NCBI GenBank assembly: GCA_035079385.1
Contig: JAVHKY010000083.1
Coordinates: 682,001-746,000 of the forward strand
Direction of reading: 5' to 3'
DNA length: 64,000 nucleotides
Source: Aspidiotus rigidus
Taxonomy: Eukaryota; Arthropoda; Insecta; Hemiptera; Diaspididae
A model generated the notes under the pieces. It saw only the letters and a list, made by a program, of their open reading frames with translations, searched no databases and was not told the DNA's origin. Shown piece after piece: positions 1-11,870 of this stretch. The stretch's first letter is position 1. Every line of letters begins with the position of its first letter. The position numbers and the translations under genes are program-made.

Positions 1-819
1 AACTCTCAGATTTGAAAACTTTAAACTAAACCGAATGTTTGTAGATATTAAGTATTCACCTCGTTTTCAATGTTTCCAAGTTTGCAACGCGCTGTCGGAA
101 ATTCTAGCGCTAAATTCATGAGACATACTTACATCATCACGATAAAGTTTGAAAATACCGATTCTTCGAAACGTATTTACTCGTGCTATAATAAATTTAC
201 TATAGTTATTTCCGATATACCTCTACTTTGGTTTATGTTCATCCGCTGGCTTATGTCAATTCGTGTCCAATGAGACTCATAAAGAAAACCATATTCGCGT
301 TCTGAGAAAGGCCAAGTCTCAGGTATGACTATTTTGACAAGTTGGGTAATGGAATTATCCCAAGAGGATGATATAATTGTTATTACGATGCAGTTCTGTA
401 TAACCGTTATATATACGCTGTGAGCTTATAATTACCCTTTGTTGTAATTAGTAGCATTTTAGCTCGAGTCAATTCCATCTCTTTCACTTTGCATGAATGG
501 CTCTATCAATGACGTCGTAGCAACAGCGTGGTGATGAATTTTGTAATCATTATTCGAGAAGTTAATGCTGTAACTCGCTGTCCCTGAGGAAATGAAATAC
601 GTGTATTGTATAGGCTATAAGCATTAATTTTTAAGTGTGGGTTCGGTGTACGCATCATCCTATGTATTGTCTAGAGACATTCGTTTTCTAGTATTATCCC
701 CAGAATTTTATCTCGAACTGTTATTTTACGAGAAGACTAGATCGAGAGAAACGTTGAGCGTCGAAGAAACACGGATGACGGTTTTCAGAAGTACATGTGA
801 TTTCAAGTATTGTATGGAA
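1..819. other. Non-coding, no feature recognised
   Basis: I see no exon-like open stretch, RNA gene or repeat here. The segment is AT-rich and full of stops in all frames. It presumably lies in the intron preceding the first visible KHDRBS-like exon, because that exon starts in the middle of a KH domain. Confidence 0.4.
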
Positions 820-1500
820 CTAATGAATTCTTCCTGCAATCTACGAGTACGCATAAAAAGTGGAGTTGTACTTTGCAGAGAATGGATACCAAGAGCTGAT
901 AAAGGGCCCAACCCAGAAATACCAGAACAGGATGAAACTGTTGAAAGAAAACGCAGTGAAAGGATAAGGAGTTTAACGAATCATCCGATGAGGCCGCTGG
1001 TTGGTAGCATTCAATCAACGAAGATCGCCGACAGATTCTTGAATGAAAACTATTAGTTCGCACCTAAACAAAGTATTAGAAATATCCAAGAGTTGATTGG
1101 AAAAAGCCGTAATCAAAGGCAATAATGAATTGGTATCCTTGAACGTGACAAATATGTTCGATACAATACTAGAGGAGGAACTTCTCACCCTGCTACGAAC
1201 CGCAACAGATACCATGGGAACCCTGACGGGCTGAAGTATGCAGGAATAGTCATGGACTAGATTTACTGTCACTTCAATTACAAGTTCTACAGCCAGGAAA
1301 GAGGACTGGTCAATGGACCATCGCTGTCTCAGACATCATAAATGATGTGGAAAATAAGACTTTGAAAGCAGCAAGTTCAGAAACTCGGTCAAATACTGGG
1401 CCAGATTCGTGGGTGATCTCTTAGTTGTGTGGTCAGCCACCAATAGATAGGTGGACCAACTCCTGCGTTTTGAGAAAGACCCGTATATGCAGATTTACTG
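820..1500 (+). pseudogene. Decayed Penelope-like RT fragment (family B)
   Basis: Broken translations match the family B reverse transcriptase found intact at 31579-33666. HPMRPLVGSIQSTKIADRF corresponds to RPMRPLVNSIQSPCYKIAK. It is followed by EELLTLL-like, RYHGNPDGLKYA and FYSQERGL segments in order, reaching the region just after the YVDD box. Stops and frameshifts interrupt it throughout and neither terminus is present. It is an old 5'- and 3'-truncated copy with no coding capacity. Confidence 0.7.
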
Positions 1501-2586
1501 ATTTTTCCTGAGAAAAGGTTAGAAGTAATTGAAAAATGTATCTAAATGAACTCGCTGAATTTTGCGCATGTCATAAGAGAGCTGAGTACTCGATTTGATA
1601 GGTTTTCTCTTCCTTCTATCATTGTTTCATTACAATTTACTAGATTTTTTGAGCGCTGGAATTTCACTGAAGAATATCCGAAGCAATTTGACCGAGCGGT
1701 GAAATATCTGCAAAATTGTACCCCGAGCAAACAATCTTGACCCTGGACTCTTATAAGTGGATGATGGTGGTGACCTAGTTAAAACTTTTTTTTTTTTGGG
1801 TCTACAATCCTACCCGGTGGAGCAGTATACGTTTCGCGAAAATAATATCTCTGAGACCGCTCTTTACAAGTGGTTTTAACAACTTCTATGTATCTTAAAT
1901 ATTGCTTTCGTGGTCAAGAGTCGCCCGCAGAGACTTATCGAGATGATCTATGTGCTGGACGGGTCCCCTATCACAAACCGGCTTTTTAATCATTTTCTCA
2001 GCTGACCTGAGTTTAGTCTAGACAGTGGCCTCAGGTGACAGCTAGGAAGATCAGTGGAACATAGTTCGGAGCCTCTTCTACCTTTATCTGTTGACATTGG
2101 GTAGTAGGGAGGGGAGAGAAAGTATATTCGTAGTAATCTCCTATTCTGGCTCGAGTTGGCCGAGACCGTGGCCTCGAAGTCAGAGGGAGGAGAGAAAAAT
2201 TTAGGATAGACATACAGAATGACAGGAATTGCGCCACGCACAAATTGTCCTAGACAGGGGACTTGATGTGTGGGCAGAATGTTGTTCAATTATTAACATC
2301 GCATTCTATAGGTATGCTGAGATGATCCGCACCATTTGCCCGGTACTCCACTTTTAGGCCATGGTAACAGGAAATAGCTGTAATCCCAATAGGACCTAGT
2401 TAAAACCTACTCAAATTTTTGAGATCGTGAAACAGAGATGAGCCGAGACGAAAGGGTTTTATTTATATTTCAAATTACAGTATTATTTTCGCAACGCATT
2501 TGTGGCTGTTATTGCGATTGTTTTTCATATATAGTTATTTTTCATCATAAACTAATATGGACAAATTTTTTGTATTTCTGTTTCAG
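1501..2586. other. Intron sequence, no gene
   Basis: No recognisable coding segment. The end is a typical 3' splice site: a T-rich tract followed by TTTCAG at 2581-2586. The open frames at 1990-2289 (- strand) have no family resemblance that I can see. Confidence 0.4.
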
Positions 2587-2703
2587 TTTAATTTCGTAGG
2601 AAAACTGTTAGGACCGAAAGGAAATTCATTAAAAAGATTACAAGAAGATACGATGACGAAAATGGCAATCCTAGGAAGAGGTTCGATGAGAGATAGGCAT
2701 AAG
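2587..2703 (+). CDS. KHDRBS-like: KHDRBS/Sam68-like KH protein, KH-domain exon
   Basis: This 117-bp, phase 0-0 exon encodes 39 residues from [20 protein letters not shown] to [10 protein letters not shown]. That is the core of the KH domain of the STAR family (Sam68/SLM/qkr58E), including the RNA-binding GPKG loop (GxxG). It is bounded by TTTCAG at 2581-2586 and the donor GTAAGT at 2704. STAR proteins bind U/A-rich RNA as dimers in the nucleus and regulate splicing. The Qua1 dimerisation segment and the first KH strand must lie on exons upstream of the window. The next exon continues the domain in frame. The family assignment is firm; which insect paralogue this is cannot be decided here. Confidence 0.93.
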
Positions 2704-3533
2704 GTAAGTTGCGTCATTTTCGTCTTTTGACGTTCTATTTTTTTAATAATCGAAATAATCATAACGGGCAGGTGCGCAAGAAGAGACCAGCCGTATTCGC
2801 TATATACCGCAATTTTAATGCGCGAACTTTTCGGTACTTTAAAACTTTTTCGTCGTCATTCTTGCCGTATTTTGAACTTTAACAAAAAAACGCGTTACTT
2901 TCGACCAGAATCTGCTTTAATAAAGTAACAACTTATAAAACTTTACTCGCTCTCCGAAAATCATTAAAAATTTAATTTTTTCGTCGAACAATTAAAAGGG
3001 AAAATTGCTGCAGGAAAGTTGCGGGAAATTCACGATTCGGATGTATTCAACAAGTAGAAATAATATGACTGTGTACGCGAGTATATCTAGCGGTGGAATT
3101 CCCTCTTGTCCCAGTAAGTTGTCGTCTGATCGTAAAGTGTAAATAAAGGAAGTATACGATGCGACATCGTGAGAAAATTACAAATTATTGGCGGCCCGGT
3201 CGTCAGAGTTTGTTGCGCACCTTCTTTTTTTTGATTTTTCCTTTTTATCACGTTATGCAGGCATTTAGTATATCCGAGTTTATGACCCAATTCGAAGTCT
3301 AGTAGCTTGTTGAATAGGGGGAAAAAAAGATAAAGATAATATTATGATCTTTCTAGTGAGTAAAGCGATTTGAATTCGTGTTTTTTTTTTAAGGTAGTCC
3401 ATAAATATCGTTCATGATTAACAGTGAGTCTCGCTCAAGAAACTGAGAAGGAAAAAATATTGAGTTGATCTCATAAACTTCTAAAATTGTTTTGAAGATG
3501 AAAAGGACGTTCAATACTTTAAATATGTAATTA

Positions 3534-4230
3534 CAGCGGAACTTCCCAATAACGAAGTGCCAGGGGGACAATGAAAAAATTTGTTATGTAGAAACTTCGT
3601 TATATAGAAATTTTTTTTTTTCTATTTATTAATTTTTTATTTTTTTACATGTATATTATAGTACATACTTACAATACATATATACAAATGTATTTTTCTA
3701 GATAGGCGGTGTAGGAGGAACACAGTAATTGCGAATGTCTTGCTGAACTTTGTGCAAATCTGAACAATACTGGTGAATCCTCGCAAAATGTGAGGGAATC
3801 CCCACCCGATACATCCAATATTCACAGGTTTCTCAGATATTCACAGGTTTCTCACCCGTACACTCAATATTCATGCAGAAATTATAAGAAAGAACTGTAT
3901 TGTTCGAATTCGGTTTTTGATGTTACGGCACATATTCAGATATTAAGTTAAATTGAAATTTAACTTAATATCTAAAGAACTGTATGTTATACGTTTTACC
4001 GCATAATTAAAGGTTTTTTATGGTGAAAAAAATTGGTTATATGGAAGTTTTTCTTTGTTATATAGAATCGCTTTTTATAGGGAAATTTCAAGGGACCAGC
4101 GAAAAAGTTCGTTCTATAGAAGTTTTTGTTTCATAGAAGTTTTCGTTGTATAGAAGTTTTCGTTATATAGAAGTTTTCGTTATATAGAAGTTTTTGTTAT
4201 ATAAAAGTTCATTATAGGGAATTTGCACAG
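3534..4230. mobile_element. MITE with TA target duplication (Tc1/mariner-pogo type)
   Basis: The 697-bp element is flanked by TA on both sides. Its termini are imperfect inverted repeats: CAGCGGAACTTCCC at the left and, read inward from the right, CTGTGCAAATTCCC (10 of 14 identical). The interior repeats the phrase CGTTATATAGAAG many times. It also has a 17-bp-arm perfect palindrome at 3938-3973. There is no transposase ORF, so it is non-autonomous. TA duplication plus CAG-type ends fit Tc1/mariner, pogo/Tigger subgroup; the subgroup is inference. Confidence 0.65.
4098..4215. repeat. ~20-bp tandem repeat inside the MITE
   Basis: About six copies of a roughly 20-bp unit of the type GTTATATAGAAGTTTTC run up to the right end of the MITE. 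Related single copies occur near 3590 and 4020. Confidence 0.7.
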
Positions 4231-5729
4231 TATTATGCACTACATATTTGTGTTTGTGGTTGTGACATTTTGAAGACATTTCGGAACTCCTTTTGACCTT
4301 TCATCATCGACTTTTTGTCGTAAATTTTTTTAATTTACAATGGAGAGATTTTCCGGTGTACCTTTGTGAAGAGTATCGACCTGTGATTGTTTCTCTCTCT
4401 CTCTTTCATTCATATTTAAAACAGATAGTACTTAGCAAAAGTAGGGAACTTTATAGGTACGCACAAGTTATAAAAGTTTGTGGAGAAGCGATCCAAATGT
4501 TATCCTAGAAGATAATTTTAAACATCAAATACAAGAACTCTAACGACAAAAATAATCTCATTTCTATGAATATAATCTTTCTAATTAACATTGGGAGGAG
4601 AAAATCTTCCTGGGAATCCGACCTGAGGAGATGGTACCAATGTTCGCCAAAGGAATTATTCAAAGCTGCGGTCGACAAAGTGAAGATAGCCATGATGATC
4701 CCAAACTTTGGATGGAGAGGGTGTAACCAAGAAGAAGAATTAACCAAAATTTGATGTTTCATTTTCAAATTTTTCTCACTGCCCTCCTGAAACCTCCCAA
4801 AAGTGTTCCTCCTTCAACTTTATCAACATAACAACGGTCCTCTTATCATTTGTGCATACCTATCTTACATAGTTTCTTAGGCAAAGTAGTTCTGGAGATG
4901 AGCCATGATGATAGGGATTCATTGAGTTATCATATTCTGTGGAATGGTTCGAGGTGGATTTTTATTCCACGTGTAGGACGAAGTGTAAAAAGTTGGTCGT
5001 TTCATTACCAGTCTTTAAAAAAGAAATAAATGGAGCTCACGTCATGACTGTCAAATTTTCAAGTTCCCGGACCAATGATAGAAGTTTTTAGTGAGTTTTC
5101 TATCAGAAAGTCTCATGATATGGTAGAAAAATGGGAGCAATCTTTTCTCTGTAGAGTCCGTTCCTTGTCCCGTTCCTTCACGCACCCCTTCTTTCCACTT
5201 TTGATTATTTCAAAGAACCACAGAAAGGTGTGAATGTTCCAACTTCAATTGTTGATGAGTTGTTGGGTCTTCTTGCATAGGGCCTCTCTTCCGCCTCCCC
5301 CACAGAAAACTTAATTTACGTCACTACATTCTCTTGTCTTCGAAGTCATTGCTCCATAGTCAGGAAAGCGCCCGTTTAATAGGGTAATGTTATCGTCCAA
5401 GTTGTGGTCAGAGATTTCGTAAGTTTTGAGACTTGTTTGGACATGAGCAATGGCATCTATTCCCTAAGTAAAATACTTTGAGAAAAATATTATGTGTGTA
5501 GAAAAAAAAAGGTGAATTCAGAAAAAGTTCAACTGCTTATACTACTTGACCAGAAAATTGGAGCCGAGGAAGGGTCGGTAGTCTGACTTCATTTAAGGGC
5601 TTGAAAAATTTTCGAATATGTCGGTAGGTATCCAAGAGGAAGGCAATCAATGTTTCTTGTCATATCATTGTCAAGGTTCCTTTGAGGTAGTCCCTTCTGA
5701 TTCCTAACCCAGTGCCTCCTAACCAGTAT
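4231..5729. other. Intronic, no feature recognised
   Basis: A short CT run lies at about 4393-4408. Otherwise there are only short open frames, such as 4566-4754, without recognisable similarity. Confidence 0.35.
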
Positions 5730-5985
5730 AAGTTGGCTATAAGTCTATAAATCTGATACCCCCATGTCACCTATGGTGTCTTTCATCTTGCCCCCCGACT
5801 TAGCTCCTTGGTAAGGTCATGAGCCAATGGTTTAAATCTCGTATCGATCTCAAGAACCCCTTATTCTATCATTAATTCCAAACGTTGGCTCAAGGCATAA
5901 AAAATGTTCCTTCACCCCTTAATTCGGTGCTCACATCTTTCGACGTTTTACTCGTAGATTTGTTTCCCAACATTCCTAAATAGGC
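5730..5985 (+). pseudogene. Decayed Penelope-like RT fragment (family A)
   Basis: A broken reading contains PMSPMVSF, counterpart of PMRPVVSF in the intact family A ORF at 27612-29900. About 65 codons further on it has LTSFDVLLVDLFPNIP, counterpart of CSFDVVGLFPNIP. Order and spacing match the element but several stops and frameshifts intervene. It is a small internal relic. Confidence 0.5.
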
Positions 5986-6326
5986 TAATCCCCAGCTGTA
6001 CGCACGAGTTTAAATATTTATTCGAATAATTTCGAATAAATCTTTTTCCTCGCGCGTCAACCAATTCTCATTTCTTTTTGGGAAATATATAAGTGCACGC
6101 CTCATAAAATTATATTGACCGCCAGTTCCCCTCCCGCCATGGAAAAAAACTGACACGACGTTGAAACCATGATGAACGCCATAAATGCACGCCAGGACTG
6201 GCACACGACCCGTATTTCAAAAGAAGATAATTTTGCTGCATTTATTGTGAGGAACTCCAGCCAGGATGGGCTTGACAGTAGAGACTGTCTCCCCATAATA
6301 AACCTCAAACTCCTCATGAGTGAGGT

Positions 6327-6764
6327 ATGACTGTTGATGGAGGTGTTTTCCCAGTTGTTCCACCCCGAAGAAGTCAGTCGAGTCAGTTGGTTAATGCATT
6401 GGATTTCGAGCATTGTCGTGAGATCTTCTCGGGTTGGTCAAATACTGCGGTTCGTCGTCAAAATAAGATGATTCGGCAGAAGTATGATGCCAAGGGGATG
6501 CGCGGTAGTTATATGGGTCAGTGCAATAGCCGTGGACGTTTCATTATTGACTTGTATTCAAGAGTTCGCCGTTTTGACGACAATATTCGCACTTCTGATC
6601 CTTCCCGTGATTTGCCAATTCCACTCTTCCTTTTCGCAGGCCCTTTTTGGCAATCAAGGTTCTTGATGGAGTCTAATTTTCAAGCCCATTTGGAGCTTCC
6701 TTTCGATCTACAGGAACCTTTTCACGCTGCACATGTCAAGTCTTCTCGGCGTTCGTCATTATGA
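6327..6764 (+). other. Unassigned 145-codon open frame
   Basis: A single open frame with a rather basic first half and a hydrophobic second half. I do not recognise its family. There are no flanking terminal repeats or splice signals that I can tie to it. Overlapping frames are also open, and it sits inside an intron among retroelement relics. A chance ORF or transposon remnant is more likely than a host gene. Confidence 0.2.
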
Positions 6765-7094
6765 AGGCAGGTACCATGTAGTCTTGAACTCAGATTTATT
6801 CAAGAAGCGATTGGGCTTTGCCATTGTAAATTATTTGAAAACTTATATTTGTTAATTGTATTAATATGTATCAATATTGTAATGTCTTTATGAAATATAT
6901 GGTGATGGTAAAAAAAAAAAAAAATCTCCACTTGGAATGCTGCCTTGAGGCTTGTGCTAACTTGTCAGTAACCAAAGCATTCCATTGTCTTCTTTCTTGT
7001 TTCTTCTTCCTGTATCAGATTTACTTACTTGATATATTAAAATTGAATGAATTAAATGTGGATCGCACATTGTTCTGCATGTTTTTAAGTGTGC
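6765..7094. other. Intronic, no feature recognised
   Basis: AT-rich sequence with an A13 run near 6911. Nothing else is recognised. Confidence 0.35.
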
Positions 7095-7300
7095 ACTATA
7101 TGGGAATAAGTGCACTACTTACATGGTGGTGTATTTGTCCTCTTCAATAGAGATTTTCAGTGTTCTGATTTTGTGTGCACAACTTGTATCAAGATGTGTG
7201 CACTACTTACTTTGTGTATTTGTCCGTTTCATAGGATTTCTAGTGTTTTGGATCTTGAATGCACGACTTATATGAGGATGTGTGCACTACTTACTTCGTT
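7095..7300. repeat. Three-copy tandem repeat, ~81-89 bp
   Basis: The phrase GTGCACTACTTAC recurs at about 7110, 7199 and 7280, each followed by a TTTGTCC- or TTATCC-like segment. The copies are diverged. Confidence 0.6.
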
Positions 7301-7509
7301 TTTATCCGTGTAATACATTTTTTAGACGTGTCAATTTTGTTTCCTTGGCGTGTTATCGACAGGCGGGCAATTTCGTTTTTTGAGGCGTGCAATTAAATGT
7401 ATGCCATCTGCAACTAACCAATTTTTGCTACCACAAGTATAAATCTAAGCACTATACACAACTAAATTTTTCGTAAATTTAAATATAAAGTTATAGTATG
7501 TAATGTATA

Positions 7510-7700
7510 ATTGCGTGAAGCCGAGCCAATAGCCCTATGTGAAGCTAATGCTCGTTGAAATGAGAATAAAGAATAAAAACTATGTACAATACGTAAGATT
7601 TACGTCCAAGCTAAGTCATATCTGTGAACACACTTGTTTCTTTTCGAGCTAATGGCCTTTAATGCAGCTCAATGCTCGTGAAATGATAATTAAAAAAAAA
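7510..7700. repeat. Diverged direct repeat, ~125 bp apart
   Basis: Two copies of a segment of the form GAGCYAATRGCC, AGCT and AATGCTCGT followed by GAAATGA and an A-rich tail lie near 7516-7582 and 7640-7700. They look like two copies of a small retroelement tail; the family is not identified. Confidence 0.35.
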
Positions 7701-8244
7701 ATATTACTGAAGTCACTCATTTATAAGGCCTAGAATGGTTATTATAAGCGAATTAACGAGATTGATTTTGGAGTGAATCTTCGGTCGCGTAGATATGCGA
7801 ATAAATGTATGCCTTTCTTTTTCATCTTCGTTCGTAACAAACGCGTTCTCTACACGAACTACCCCAAAAAACCTTGAAAATACTCCTACCACCTTTCTCA
7901 CGTGATTGCGCCGAGATCGCACCCAAAACACCCTACAAAACGACCTCCGAGAGGCGCGTTCGTCAGTCTGCGCGAAGCAGGACCTGGCTTCGAGTCCAGC
8001 TTCTCCAGTCACTTCTCTTTTGGCTTCACCCAGCTTACTCTCCTGCTTTCTTACTAACTTTCTCGCTTCTCTTCTTACCTTCTTCCTGTTTCATAGCTTC
8101 TTTCCACCACCTTTTCGGACTGTTCGCCGCGATGCCCGCGCGTATAATCTACTCTTACTCGGCTTCCTCAGCTTCCCGCTCTGTCTTTTTTCGCTTTCCT
8201 ATCCCTTTGGGTTATTCTCCGCGGTGTCCGCGGGTTTAGCTTTC

Positions 8245-8655
8245 CTATCTCACTCCGAACTTCTTTCTGTTGCTCGCCGCAGTGTTTGCGGGTACAACAG
8301 CGTACCCTCTTGATTAGCCTCCGCGGTGTCTGCGGGGCTGATCTGCTCACCTCTTCGAACTTCCTTCTGTCGCTCGCCGCAGTGTCCGCGGGTACAACAG
8401 CGTACCTTCTTGGTTAGCCTCCGCGGGACTGATCTGCTCACCTCTTCGAACTTCCTTCTGTTGCTCGCCGCGGTGTCCGCGGGTACAACAGTGTATTCTC
8501 TTGATTAGCCTCCGAGGCGTCCGCGGGACTGGTCTACACGCGTGTTCAATTTCCTCCCTGTTGCTCGCCGCGGTGCCCGCGGGTACAACAGCGTATATTT
8601 TCTCGATTAGCCTTTGCGGTGTCTGCGGGACTAGTCTTCTCTCACCCCTCGACTT
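8245..8655. repeat. GC-rich minisatellite, ~4 copies of ~90-105 bp
   Basis: Each unit contains GCTCGCCGCGGTGTCCGCGG followed by GTACAACAG, a GATTAGCCTCCG segment and a second TGTCTGCGG box. Copies begin near 8257, 8355, 8446 and 8550. GC content contrasts sharply with the AT-rich surroundings. Open frames across it on both strands are products of the repeat. A (TC)n run follows at about 8717-8738. Confidence 0.8.
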
Positions 8656-8964
8656 TATAGCTCATCGGCCGATCACTCTCCATCCCTTGCTTTAGTCTTT
8701 AATTCCAGCCAACCGTTCCTCTCCCTCTCTCTCTCTCTCACTCATTTGCTGTCAAATTACTATCAAAATAAACGTTCATCGTTATACACCGAAAAAGACT
8801 TTTTCTTCATAATGTCGCGTAACGCCGATCCGCCGCCCGAGGCATTCAGGAGCCTTCGGAGCCGACAGGTTCCTATTACCTCTTCATCGTGGCGTACGGA
8901 CCGCCGTGCGCAACATCTTGTATCTCCTGAACATCTGCTGGTCCTCCTACACGTGCTTTTTCAG

Positions 8965-9200
8965 TGAGAAATTCTATTCCTCTCCTGAAGATTCGGACAT
9001 ACTTATTCGTTTCCCTCTGGGATATTTGATTGCTGATATCTTCATGCATAAATTCGAAAGTGACTTGTTTTCGTCACCTCTTGACTTCCTCCCTCGGGTT
9101 ATCTATTGGCGTAGGTACGTCAATTATGTGCTCTGTCTATGGTTTGGCTATTCCGCCGGCTTCAGGAAATTCTGGTCTACCAAAATAACCAATAATTCTC
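8965..9200 (+). pseudogene. Decayed Penelope-like RT fragment (family A), YVDD lost
   Basis: An open segment (residues of the type FPLGYLIADIFMHKFESDLF, then YWRRYVNYVLC) aligns with GSPLGSLISEVFMSKFEVDLF and YWHRYVDDILC of the intact copy. The catalytic YVDD is changed to YVNY, so the active site is destroyed. Only about 75 codons remain. Confidence 0.75.
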
Positions 9201-9239
9201 CATCACTTTCACAATGGAGCTAGAAGGCCAATAAATTAA

Positions 9240-9420
9240 CACCTAAAAAATTGCTTTACTGGACGGTATTTTCTTAAAAAAATTTTATTGGATTTAAACG
9301 GCACTGCCGTCCACAAATCAGAAAAAAAAAAAGCGAACCTGACGTTTTTTAAGTCACTGCTCGTTTTTTTTTTTTTCTAATTTGTGGACGGCAGTCCCAC
9401 TTGAATCCAATAAAATTTGT
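9240..9420. mobile_element. Fold-back element flanked by a 12-bp direct repeat
   Basis: CCAATAAATTAA occurs at 9228-9239 and again at 9421-9432. Between them lie two inverted arms of about 57 bp (9281-9337 and 9360-9417) sharing AAATTTTATTGGAT and GCCGTCCACAAAT. The structure can form a long hairpin. It has no coding capacity. The direct repeat may be a target duplication; the superfamily is unknown. Confidence 0.6.
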
Positions 9421-9432
9421 CCAATAAATTAA

Positions 9433-11589
9433 TGTCCTTGACCTTACCATCTTTATTGAGAATGGAGTCCGTTACTAAACACATATATAAAGAGTTTTTT
9501 TATTGAGACCGGCGATTTCGCCGTCGGAAAAGATAGATTGCATCATCAATCGAACAAAACTGAACCAATATGAAAGTTCAATGTACGCATGATGCAAATT
9601 GAAGGAGCGTCACCATCGACTTGAGTCCACCTGTGAAAACGTGAATAAAATCGTCATTAGAGATTGAATCATTACTAGCTATAATTCGTAACCATTGCTG
9701 ATATGTTTGAATATTTTGAAGGATGGAAGGGTGATCGTTTTGATATACACTGGTTTCACGCTAAAAGAAGTGTCCGGATTCGAGAAGAGAGAGTTGATTT
9801 GCTATTCTGACTTGAAGGAAACAGTTTCTTGAAAGGTTTCCAAAAGTTGTGGGAACTGACCGCGGAAACCATTCTCATCCTTAGAATGGGCTTTTTGTAA
9901 ACGTGGAGTCGTGGTAAACTGAAATGATTGAAAAGAGATAGGAAAATGCAATTTTAAGAATTGTAAATATACCGAGATTGAAAATGTGAAACATTTGTCA
10001 GTTGGGTAAACCATTTCATTCAAATCTTTCGGATGTAAATCTCTCCCAATCTCGAAAATGTAATCTTGTTTATGCAGCATAAGACGACGGAATGCTTTAC
10101 ATGCTTTCAGTATTATAGAGAGAATAATTCATTTTATTGTTTCCAAGTTCCTATGTAGCGTTAGTTTTTATCAATTCAAAAATTGTCTTCCCACTCCTAT
10201 TTGCAGTGTCATTTGGGAAGATGAGTTGAAACCTTGAAACTTTTTCCTGTTCATTCGCGACGATTTAAACAGATGCAGGAGCTACAATATTATAGTAAAA
10301 GTGTACATATACGAATTTACCATAGAATTTCCTGGGAGGCTTCTGTCATTACGCATACGTTTTCATCCACACGCTCGACCGACCGACGCGACAATTTTAA
10401 ATTAAATTTCCATACAGTATACGTATTTTAGCTTGTTGGGAATTGCGAACAACGCGTATGCATTGCGATTGTACTCGTACATCACTCAGATGCGATATTC
10501 GTTGTATACAAAGTAACATCATTGAAGTAGAGGAGGAACTGTGTATGCAACATAACGTACATACGTGTATACGTGTCTGCGTACGATGTACGAGTACCTC
10601 TGTACCTATATTATAGTATGGTGCACAACGAAATGAATTTATTCTGGTATATGTAGGTGAAAGTTCGCGAGGAACTTCTTCCTAAATAACGGTAACTATA
10701 CTGTGAAAATATATGCTTTTAGCATTTCCGATTCGTATTCAGAATGAAATGAGATAGGCGGTAAATAATCGCCGCTGCGCTCGCCTCATATACAACCCCT
10801 CTATCTATGGGCGACGCACTCTAGTACAATATTTTTTCCCCAGATTTCCTTGTTACGACGGTGCAGTATACGGCGGTAGAGGAAGAGGGTCGTAGTGATA
10901 TAGACCACATAGACTACGAAGCCTATACGTGGAGCGAAAGCCCGTGAAATATCGAGCCTATTTAGACTTATCTTGTCATAATGTGGTCGAGCAAATTAAA
11001 TTTTAATACGTCTAGGGATTTCTATCGTAAATTTTTTTCCGTATTATTTATATATTTGTGGCGTCGACATTCCTAATTAAAATATATGTTACAAGAAGCG
11101 TGTGTAAGTGTGTAAGAAGGTACCGAAAACGTGTCCTCTGTCTTACACATAAATGTTCAATAAAGTTGCTGTACGTACGTAATCCAATTAAGGATTTTGC
11201 CATCACCTTGCCTCATTGCAAAAAGTACAGAACACTTACATTTGAAAGAGTGAAGGAAACGCTTGAGGGCTGACGACATGCTAACTTGGAAAGCGTGTAA
11301 ACCAGGGAGATAAAACCATAACAACCCGTCTACCATACCCGAAAGTAGCATGATTTGTTTTTATAATTATCTCAAGTCGTGAGTGAAATGTATTCGTTTC
11401 CAAAATTCTCCAGTCTGTAGATGCAGATACTAAAAAGTATCCAGCCAAAGAGTGATTGGATCAACTAAACTTTGGCGCCTTCCAATATTTTTTCATGCCA
11501 TCGCGGTTTCTAAGAGAGGAGAAGAGCTTGTCTACCCCATGAAGGAAGGTAGCATGGCCCTGAGTTCTGTGAACAGGATACTGACTGTC
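9433..11589. other. Intronic, no feature recognised
   Basis: No gene, RNA or repeat that I can support. Short open frames here lack codon structure or family resemblance. Confidence 0.35.
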
Positions 11590-11740
11590 ACGATATCGGG
11601 CTCGCATATTTATGATCGCGTCCAGGACCTGTCAACGTATGGGAGAGGGGTACAACTCGGATCACGGATTTACATCAGTGGAGTTAGGGGTGGATGTCAG
11701 TGAAGATATTCAAAATGTCGTGATGAGTAAGGACTTTCAC
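11590..11740. repeat. Dispersed repeat shared with 19810-19990
   Basis: A segment built around CAACTCGGAT, followed by TCAGTGG and AAAATGTC, recurs near 19875-19940. The two copies are diverged and probably represent an unidentified interspersed element. Confidence 0.35.
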
Positions 11741-11870
11741 AAAGGAATTTATTATACATATATAGCGAGGGAAGTTTCAATGGCTGCAGCACTGACTAGC
11801 CTTCAGGGATCACTCGCTCGACTGGTTCGGCCCCCGTCTTGGTGTAGTAAAAGTCTATTTTCTAATATAG

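Noticed and set aside
637..1056. 139-codon ORF as a gene
   Set aside because: Its C-terminal part is a decayed Penelope RT fragment and the upstream part is unrecognised; stops interrupt the rest of the element.
6327..6764. Resemblance of GRFIIDLYSRVRR to B-family DNA polymerase exonuclease regions
   Set aside because: Only about a dozen residues look similar, the rest does not follow, and no other polymerase motif is present nearby.
7874..8695. Overlapping ORFs of 60-135 codons in two strands
   Set aside because: Low-complexity Ser/Leu/Phe-rich translations of CT-rich DNA and of the GC-rich minisatellite, open in several frames at once, with no family resemblance.
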